Both the position numbers and the translations under genes were made by a program. Of a stretch of 64,000 bases of DNA, positions 58,361-64,000 are shown in pieces. Position 1 is the first letter of the stretch, and every line of letters starts with the position of its first letter. Source of the stretch: CAMLIZ01 sp036231905 (GTDB lineage: Bacteria; Pseudomonadota; Gammaproteobacteria; Burkholderiales; Burkholderiaceae_C); the NCBI RefSeq assembly GCF_036231905.1, contig NZ_JAZARE010000002.1:496001-560000 (forward strand), in the 5' to 3' direction. The notes under the pieces were generated by a model. It saw only the letters and a list, made by a program, of their open reading frames with translations, made no database searches and was not told where the DNA came from.

Positions 58361-59149
58361 ATGACGACCACCCGACACGACAAGGCCTTGCAATTCCGCG
58401 CCCTGCACGAACGGCCCGGCGCCTTCGTGATCCCCAACCCCTGGGATGCCGGCTCGGCACGCGCGCTGGCCGGCATGGGCTTTGAGGCGCTGGCCACTTC
58501 CAGCGGGGCCTCGGCCGCGGTGCTGGGCAAGCGCGATGGGCAGGTGACGCTGGAGGAAGCGCTGGCCCACCTGCGTGCGGTGGTGGGCGCCACCGAGCTG
58601 CCGGTGGCCGCCGACCTGGAAAAAGGCTTCGCCGATGCGCCCGCCGACGTGGCGCGCAACATCATGCTGGCAGCACAGACCGGGATCGTCGGCGGCTCCA
58701 TCGAGGACGCCACCGGTGACGACACGAACCCGCTGTTCGACATCGGTTTCGCGGCCGAACGTGTGGCCGCAGCGGCCGAAGCGGCACGCGCCCTGCCGTT
58801 CCCGTTCACGCTCACCGCGCGCACCGAGAACCACCTGCGCGGCCGCAATGACCTGGACGACACGATCGCGCGCCTGCAGGCCTTCGAGCGCGCAGGGGCC
58901 GACGTGTTGTTCGCGCCGGGGCTTCCAAGCCTGGAGGCGGTGCGTGCGGTGTGCCAGGCGGTGAAGAAGCCGGTGAACTTCATGGCCGGCATCCCGGGCA
59001 AGTCCTTCAGCGTGGCTGAACTGCAAGCCGCCGGTGTCAAACGCATCAGCCTCGCCACCTCGCTGTACCGCGTGGCCATGACGGCAATGCGTGAAGCAGC
59101 GCACGAGGTGAAGGAGCAGGGCACCTTCACTTACCTCAACCGGCTGTAA
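58361..59149 (+). CDS. Isocitrate lyase/PEP mutase family enzyme
   Basis: A 262-aa TIM-barrel protein: RPGAFVIPNPWDAGSARALA, LPVAADLEKGFADAPADVAR, GSIEDATGDDTNPLF, FTLTARTENHLRGRNDLDDT and NFMAGIPGKSFSVAELQAAG. These mark the ICL/PEPM superfamily, oxaloacetate-hydrolase or carboxyphosphonoenolpyruvate-mutase-like branch. The exact substrate is not fixed. AGGAGG precedes ATG 58361. Divergent from the molybdopterin-domain gene. Confidence 0.88.
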   Translation: MTTTRHDKALQFRALHERPGAFVIPNPWDAGSARALAGMGFEALATSSGASAAVLGKRDGQVTLEEALAHLRAVVGATELPVAADLEKGFADAPADVARNIMLAAQTGIVGGSIEDATGDDTNPLFDIGFAAERVAAAAEAARALPFPFTLTARTENHLRGRNDLDDTIARLQAFERAGADVLFAPGLPSLEAVRAVCQAVKKPVNFMAGIPGKSFSVAELQAAGVKRISLATSLYRVAMTAMREAAHEVKEQGTFTYLNRL

Positions 59150-59192
59150 CCGCGCCAGGGCGGGGGCGCCGATACAGCAGAATCGGCCCCCT

Positions 59193-60200
59193 ATGTTCAA
59201 GAACGCCCTCATCTACCGCATCACCCAGTGGGCGCAGCCCTCGCTGGCCGAGATCGAAGACCGCCTCGCCGCGGCGCGTTTTGCCGAGTGCGGCGCCACC
59301 CAGATCGAATCCGCGGGCTTCGTGGAACCGCGCGGCGACAAGCATGGCGCGCTGGCCGAAAGCATCGCCGGCCACATCCTGCTGAAGCTGTGCACCGAGA
59401 CCAAGGCCGTGCCCGGCTCGGTGGTGAAGCAGCGGCTGGAAGCGCAGCTGGAGAAGATCCAGGCCGACACCGGGCGCAAGCCCAAGGGCAAGCAGGCCAA
59501 GGAGATCAAGGAAGGCATCGTGCACGAGCTGCTGCCGCGCGCCTTCCCCAAGCGCGCCACCACCTGGGTGTGGGTGGATCCCGCCGCACAGAGGGTGGTG
59601 GTGGACGCGGGCAGCCTGAAAAAGGCCGACAAGGTGACCAGCACCCTGGTGGAGCTGCTGGGTGGCGGGCTCACGCTGACGCTGCTGCAGACTGAAGCGT
59701 CACCGGCCACCGCCATGGCCGAGTGGCTGGCCAGCAAGGAAGCGCCGGCCGGCTTCACGGTGGACCGTGAATGCGAGCTGAAGCAGCCCGACAGCGAGAA
59801 GTCCACCGTGCGCTACGCGCGCCACACGCTGGACATCGACGAGGTGGGCGAGCACATCAAGCAGGGCAAGCTGCCGACGCAGCTGGCGATGACCTGGGAT
59901 GGCCGCGTGTCCTTCGTGCTCACCGAGAGCATGACGCTGAAGAAGCTGAAGTTGCTGGACGTGGTGCTGGAAGACAACGAGCGCAGCCGCGGCGGCAGCG
60001 ATGGCGGCTTCGACACCGACGTGGCCTTGATCACCGGCGAGCTCGGCCGGCTCATACCGGACCTGGTGGATGCGCTGGGCGGCGAGCTGCAGCGCAACGC
60101 GCTGCCGGGCACACCGGCCGCAGCGCCTGCACCGGCTGCGGCGCCTTCAGCGGACACGTCCACGCCGCCTTGGGAGGAGCCGGCGCTCGCCACCTCCTGA
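59193..60200 (+). CDS. rdgC: Recombination-associated protein RdgC
   Basis: A 335-aa ring-forming DNA-binding protein that limits RecA loading and recombination. Family features: MFKNALIYRITQWAQPSLAE, GFVEPRGDKHGALAESIAGH, HELLPRAFPKRATTWVWVDP, DRECELKQPDSEKSTVRYAR and GKLPTQLAMTWDGRVSFVL. The C-terminal 30 residues are an Ala/Pro-rich tail not seen in all relatives. It begins 43 bases after the ICL-family gene. Confidence 0.95.
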   Translation: MFKNALIYRITQWAQPSLAEIEDRLAAARFAECGATQIESAGFVEPRGDKHGALAESIAGHILLKLCTETKAVPGSVVKQRLEAQLEKIQADTGRKPKGKQAKEIKEGIVHELLPRAFPKRATTWVWVDPAAQRVVVDAGSLKKADKVTSTLVELLGGGLTLTLLQTEASPATAMAEWLASKEAPAGFTVDRECELKQPDSEKSTVRYARHTLDIDEVGEHIKQGKLPTQLAMTWDGRVSFVLTESMTLKKLKLLDVVLEDNERSRGGSDGGFDTDVALITGELGRLIPDLVDALGGELQRNALPGTPAAAPAPAAAPSADTSTPPWEEPALATS

Positions 60201-60225
60201 GGCTGCGCGCCCTGCCCGCCGCAGC

Positions 60226-60393
60226 TCAGTCCTGCTTCGGCGGCTCGGGGCGCTCCAGGTCACGTTCGAGCTGGCCCGGGTCCACGCTGTCTTCATCGGG
60301 GCTGCGGGGGTTGGTCTCGCCCATGCGCCCCTGGCGTTGGTCCTGTGGGACACCACCGTTGAGGCCGGGCGGGAAATCAGGCGTACGGGACAT
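60226..60393 (-). CDS. Small hydrophilic protein, 55 aa
   Basis: A very polar, Pro/Asp/Glu/Arg-rich peptide (MSRTPDFPPGLNGGVPQDQR, then DEDSVDPGQLERDLERPEPP) without predicted secondary structure apart from a short C-terminal helix. GGAG lies 6 bases before ATG 60393; longer in-frame starts exist but lack it. Codon use is biased. Between rdgC (convergent) and a dehydrogenase gene (divergent). No family is recognised. Confidence 0.62.
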   Translation of the reverse strand: MSRTPDFPPGLNGGVPQDQRQGRMGETNPRSPDEDSVDPGQLERDLERPEPPKQD

Positions 60394-60512
60394 GCTGGCT
60401 CCAGCAGTGAGGGATGCACCAGCATAAGGCTGGCTGCATGCCATCACCGGCAGCGTGGAGCCGCCGCCGCGCACACGCTGACAAGGCAGCGGTGCGCGGC
60501 TAGGATGGCCCG

Positions 60513-61577
60513 ATGAGCACTCCCCTGAACATCGCCGTCATCCCCGGTGACGGCATCGGCAAGGAAGTGATGCCCGAAGGCCTGCGCGTGCTCGATGCCG
60601 CCGCACGCCGCTTCGGCATCACGCTGCACACCACGCCGATCGAATGGGCCAGCTGCGACCACTACCTGAAAACCGGTGCGATGATGCCGGCCGACTGGAA
60701 GGCGCAACTGGAAGGCCACGATGCCATCTACTTCGGCGCCGTGGGCTGGCCGGCCACCGTGCCCGACCATGTGTCGTTGTGGGGCTCGCTGCTGAAGTTC
60801 CGGCGCGAGTTCGACCAGTACATCAACCTGCGCCCGGTGCGCCTGTTCGACGGCGTGCCCTGCCCGCTGGCCGGCCGCAAGGCCGGCGACATCGACTTCT
60901 TCGTGGTGCGCGAGAACACCGAGGGCGAATACACCAACCTGGGCGGGCGGCTCTTCGAAGGCACCGAGCGCGAGCTGGTGATCCAGGAATCGGTGTTCAC
61001 CCGCCACGGCACCGACCGGGTGCTCAAGTACGCCTTCGAACTGGCGCGCAGCCGCGCGCGCAAGCATGTGACCGTGGCCACCAAGAGCAACGGCATCGCC
61101 ATCAGCATGCCCTGGTGGGATTCGCGCGCCGACGCCATCGCGGCGGCCTACCCCGACATCACGCACGACAAGCAGCACATCGACATCCTGTGCGCGCGCT
61201 TCGTGCTGCAGCCACAGCGCTTCGACGTGGTGGTGGCCTCCAACCTGTTCGGCGACATCCTGTCCGACCTGGGGCCGGCCTGCACCGGCACCATCGGCCT
61301 GGCACCGTCGGCCAACCTCAACCCGGAGCGCAAGTTCCCGTCCCTCTTCGAGCCGGTGCATGGCTCGGCGCCCGACATCGCCGGGCAGAACATCGCCAAC
61401 CCGGTGGCCATGATCTGGTCGGGCGCGCTGATGCTGGACTTCCTCGGCCACCGCGAGGCCCACGACGCCATCGTCAGGGCGATCGAGACGGTGCTGCTGC
61501 AGGGCCCGCGCACACGCGACCTGGGCGGCAGCGCCTCCACCACCGAGATGGGCCAAGCGATCGCCGCGCTGATCTGA
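60513..61577 (+). CDS. Tartrate/D-malate dehydrogenase (TtuC/DmlA type)
   Basis: A 354-aa beta-decarboxylating dehydrogenase of the isocitrate/isopropylmalate family: IAVIPGDGIGKEVMPEGLRV, VRENTEGEYTNLGGR, VTVATKSNGIAISMPWWDSR, NLFGDILSDLGPACTGTIGL and PVHGSAPDIAGQNIANPVAM. The NLRPVRLFDGVPCP and LFGDILSDLG blocks and length fit tartrate dehydrogenase/D-malate dehydrogenase; NAD and divalent metal are needed. It overlaps the lipase-like gene (TGATG, one base). Confidence 0.9.
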   Translation: MSTPLNIAVIPGDGIGKEVMPEGLRVLDAAARRFGITLHTTPIEWASCDHYLKTGAMMPADWKAQLEGHDAIYFGAVGWPATVPDHVSLWGSLLKFRREFDQYINLRPVRLFDGVPCPLAGRKAGDIDFFVVRENTEGEYTNLGGRLFEGTERELVIQESVFTRHGTDRVLKYAFELARSRARKHVTVATKSNGIAISMPWWDSRADAIAAAYPDITHDKQHIDILCARFVLQPQRFDVVVASNLFGDILSDLGPACTGTIGLAPSANLNPERKFPSLFEPVHGSAPDIAGQNIANPVAMIWSGALMLDFLGHREAHDAIVRAIETVLLQGPRTRDLGGSASTTEMGQAIAALI

Positions 61578-63151
61578 TGGAAGCACCGTTCTTCCCCATC
61601 ATCTACGTGCGCGGCTACGCCATGACCGAGGGCGAGCGCAACGAGACCGCGGCCGACCCCTTCTGCGGCTTCAACGTGGGCTCCACCATGTACCGGGCGA
61701 CGGTGAACCGCAACGAGCCGCCGAAGAAGTTCATCTTCGAGTCGCCCTTCCTGCGCCTGGCCAGCGACTTCGGCTACCGCGACGTGTACGAAAACGGCGC
61801 CGACATCATGGACCGGGACTGGCAGCCGCCGCGCGGCAACACCGGCATCCCGGCCCGCTCGGTGGTGATCTACCGCTACTACGACGCCGGCTCCAGCATC
61901 TTCGGCGACGGCCGCTCCAGCGACATCGAGGACTACGCGCGCGGCCTGGACGGGCTGATCCAGCGCGTGCGCGAGCTGGTGTGCGCACAGGAGCCCGGGT
62001 TGAAGCCGGAGGCCTTCAGGTGCTACCTGGTGGCGCACTCCATGGGCGGCCTGGTCGTGCGCGCCTTCCTGCAGAACAAGGCCCTGGGCAGCGTGGAATC
62101 GCGCGCCGCGGTGGACAAGGTGTTCACCTATGCCACGCCGCACAACGGCATCGACCTGCTGGGCATCAACGTGCCCGGCTGGCTCACGCTCGACGAGATC
62201 AACACCTTCAACCACCGGCGCATGGCGCAGTACCTGGCGCTGGAGGCGGTGGCCACGCGCTACCAGCGGGTGGATTTCGTGCACGAGAGCGTGTTTCCGC
62301 TGGACCGCATATTCTGCCTGGTGGGCACCAACCGCAGCGACTATGAAGTGGCCAAGGGCCTGTCGCGATCCTTCGTGGGCCATGGCAGCGACGGCCTGGT
62401 GAAGGTGGAGAACGCCTCGGTGTGGGGCCTGGACGACAACGACGTGGTCACACGCACCTGCGCCACGGCTTATGCCTACCGTTCGCACTCGGGCCACTAC
62501 GGCATCGTCAACAGCGAGGAGGCCTACCAGAACCTGGTGCGCTTTCTCTTCGGCGATGTGCGGGTGGACCTGTGGCTGCAGGTGGACGCGGTGGCCTTGC
62601 CCGAAGAGATTGACGGCAAGAACGTGGACGCGCTCTACCAGTTCGAGCTGCTCGCCAGGCCGCGCGGCAAGCGCTGGTACCTGAGCCGGCGCGTGGCCGA
62701 GGAGGATTCACCCGCCTGCCGCACCCACCAGCAGCTCACCGACCCCGCGGCCGGCGCCGGCGCGCGGCTGGTGTACCTGAGCACCGTGTTCCTCGCCAAC
62801 CGGGCCAAGGTGTCCACCGCCGACCGCACCTTGTCGTACTCGATGGACGTGCGCATCCGCGTGCCGGACTACGAAGTCGACCGCGCCTTCTGGCCCAACC
62901 AGCACTACGAAGGCAGCTACCTCTTCCGCGACTCCCTGGTGGTGGTGCTGGAGCCGCCGGAGCAGGCCGGTGGCGACTGGATGGTGAAGTACAGCTGGGA
63001 GTCGAAGAACGTGGGCGAGGCGAACCTGCGCCTGCCCTACCAGCAGCTGGCCGACGACAAGCTCCGCATGGAGGTGCCGTTCTCCGGCCCGGCGTCCGGG
63101 CCCAGCATCCGCGGCAAGGTGGTGCTGATCGCGTGGGCGTGGAACACCTGA
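61577..63151 (+). CDS. Large lipase-like alpha/beta hydrolase
   Basis: A 524-aa protein without a signal peptide. The N-terminal part has PFFPIIYVRGYAMTEGERNE and the nucleophile elbow YLVAHSMGGLVVRAFLQN, then YATPHNGIDLLGINVPGW, FCLVGTNRSDYE and HGSDGLVKVENASVWG with candidate acid, SHSGHYGIVNSEE with the probable catalytic His. The C-terminal 180 residues are beta-rich (MDVRIRVPDYEVDRAFWPNQ) and of unknown role. ATG 61577 overlaps the dehydrogenase stop, so the two genes share an operon. Confidence 0.85.
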   Translation: MEAPFFPIIYVRGYAMTEGERNETAADPFCGFNVGSTMYRATVNRNEPPKKFIFESPFLRLASDFGYRDVYENGADIMDRDWQPPRGNTGIPARSVVIYRYYDAGSSIFGDGRSSDIEDYARGLDGLIQRVRELVCAQEPGLKPEAFRCYLVAHSMGGLVVRAFLQNKALGSVESRAAVDKVFTYATPHNGIDLLGINVPGWLTLDEINTFNHRRMAQYLALEAVATRYQRVDFVHESVFPLDRIFCLVGTNRSDYEVAKGLSRSFVGHGSDGLVKVENASVWGLDDNDVVTRTCATAYAYRSHSGHYGIVNSEEAYQNLVRFLFGDVRVDLWLQVDAVALPEEIDGKNVDALYQFELLARPRGKRWYLSRRVAEEDSPACRTHQQLTDPAAGAGARLVYLSTVFLANRAKVSTADRTLSYSMDVRIRVPDYEVDRAFWPNQHYEGSYLFRDSLVVVLEPPEQAGGDWMVKYSWESKNVGEANLRLPYQQLADDKLRMEVPFSGPASGPSIRGKVVLIAWAWNT

Positions 63152-63159
63152 GCCGACAG

Positions 63160-63187
63160 GCCTGCCCCCAAGACTTGGGGGGCAGGC
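63160..63187 (+). terminator. Hairpin terminator after the lipase-like gene
   Basis: GCCTGCCCCC and GGGGGCAGGC form a perfect 10-bp stem with an 8-base loop, 9 bases after the stop codon. The following ATCGGT has no T run, so termination may be partly factor-dependent. Confidence 0.6.
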
Positions 63188-63279
63188 ATCGGTCCAGCGG
63201 GAGGGGTACTTGCTGGCGCACGGTGGGCCCCGGCACCGCCGGATTCCGCGCTCACTGCGCATCCTTCTTTGACCTTGCC

Positions 63280-64000
63280 ATGAAGACCCTGCTCTCCACA
63301 ACCGCCCTTCTCACGGCGCTATGCGCCAGCACTGCCGTCCACGCCGTCGAATCCGGTTCCCGGATCACCGGCATGAGCTTCACCGTGATCGACCTCGACA
63401 CCCATGACGGCGTGGACGCACGCCTGAACTTCGACATGTCGAGCTGGAGCGGTACGGACAAGCGCACCTATTTCGACGTGAACTGGTGGGACGATGGGCG
63501 CAACTGGACCGAGCTGGGCATCGGCGCCTACGAGACCTGGCATGACGACACCGGCGCATACGGCCGCACCACCGGGCCTGAGCAGCTGTACAGCAGGGTC
63601 TTCCTGCCATGGCGGCAAAACGCGGAGATCAGCCCTAACACCCAGGTGACGATCTCGCTGTCCTACGACATCTTCGGCACCGCCGGAAGCTATGGCGACG
63701 CGGTCCTGGGCGGCGGCGCGATCTGCCCCACCGCCACGCAGGGGGACTTCGCTCCGTGGGAGAGCTGCATGCCGCAGTCGTCGTCAGACCGTTTGCACGA
63801 GTACCACTTCGATGGCAGCGGCACAGTGGGACCTGACGGCTTCGAGCACCGCACGGGTTCCGTCAGCATGACGTTCACGAACGTGGCCGATGCCTACGCC
63901 CGGATTGGCTACTACGCCGAGGTCTCGACCGGCGGCGACACCATCTCGCCCGTGCCGGAGCCGGAGACCTGGACACTGATGTTCGCCGGCTTGGCGGCCA
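63280..64000 (+). CDS. PEP-CTERM exported protein, C-terminus cut by the window
   Basis: A frame of 240 visible codons starting MKTLLSTTALLTALCASTAV (signal peptide, cleavage after HA) and running off the right edge. The end SPVPEPETWTLMFAGLAA is the PEP-CTERM sorting motif (VPEPxxW then a hydrophobic stretch) recognised by exosortase. The middle is a beta-rich, Asp/Tyr/Trp-containing exported domain (DLDTHDGVDARLNFDMSSWS, FDVNWWDDGRNWTELGIG). A surface or exopolysaccharide-associated role is typical of the class. 128 bases after the lipase-like gene and its hairpin. Confidence 0.9.
   Translation, partial: MKTLLSTTALLTALCASTAVHAVESGSRITGMSFTVIDLDTHDGVDARLNFDMSSWSGTDKRTYFDVNWWDDGRNWTELGIGAYETWHDDTGAYGRTTGPEQLYSRVFLPWRQNAEISPNTQVTISLSYDIFGTAGSYGDAVLGGGAICPTATQGDFAPWESCMPQSSSDRLHEYHFDGSGTVGPDGFEHRTGSVSMTFTNVADAYARIGYYAEVSTGGDTISPVPEPETWTLMFAGLAA

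Overview
The window is GC-rich, densely packed bacterial chromosome. It looks like a betaproteobacterium of the order Burkholderiales, probably from the Rubrivivax/Leptothrix/Ideonella neighbourhood. The reasons are: strong G/C preference at third codon positions, a RegB/RegA redox pair beside a cyo quinol oxidase, a small Trp-rich protein, a periplasmic-type ATP-dependent DNA ligase, the aat-bpt N-degron pair, a PEP-CTERM exported protein at the right edge, and many 4-base ATGA/GTGA overlaps. No phage, plasmid, integron, CRISPR array or complete insertion sequence was seen. No gene-free stretch exceeds 300 bases. Functions are assigned from recognisable motifs and gene order only; no search was run.

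Layout. 1-900: a minus-strand run of small genes that starts at a perfect LexA-type box (CTGT-N8-ACAG) and opens with a 27-codon ORF. 1.1-3.0 kb: soluble hemerythrin and an MFS transporter. 3.1-10.0 kb: cyoABCD, a SURF1-family protein and the RegB/RegA pair, with an FNR-like TTGA-N6-TCAA site upstream of cyoA. 10.0-16.1 kb: small unknown genes, aat-bpt, an H-NS-like protein, a metallophosphoesterase, an M48 protease whose signal peptide appears to begin at an ATC codon, and tRNA-Val(CAC). 16.1-23.1 kb: dnaQ, lgt, a TPR protein, a LysR regulator divergent from ilvD, a LigE-type ligase and a cytochrome c.

23.1-34.9 kb: a catabolic block. A FadB-like enzyme and a thiolase are transcribed leftward. 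Divergently, SDR, carboxyltransferase, citronellyl-CoA-dehydrogenase-like, hydratase, biotin carboxylase, second acyl-CoA dehydrogenase and thioesterase genes follow in the order of the Pseudomonas acyclic-terpene utilisation (atu) genes. A perfect 18-bp palindrome lies between the two arms. The likely logic is that the atu-like arm carboxylates and hydrates a methyl-branched, unsaturated acyl-CoA and the FadB/thiolase arm finishes beta-oxidation.

35-64 kb: mixed housekeeping and accessory genes. They include a SemiSWEET-like membrane protein, an acyltransferase, a MocR/LysE/threonine-dehydratase-like group, a bactofilin-M23 peptidase operon, a WYL regulator, an HPF-like protein coupled to a radical SAM enzyme, a 173-bp fold-back element (MITE) flanked by CTAG duplications that supply the stop codons of both flanking genes, an SGNH esterase, DUF445, Ogt, a CYP152-type P450 peroxygenase, a membrane-anchored hemerythrin, two divergent receiver-only response regulators, Mpg, RdgC, a tartrate/D-malate dehydrogenase, a large lipase-like hydrolase and a truncated PEP-CTERM gene.

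The most unusual items are the LexA-controlled micro-ORF operon, the CTAG-flanked MITE and the ATC-start protease. Most of the remainder is ordinary core genome.
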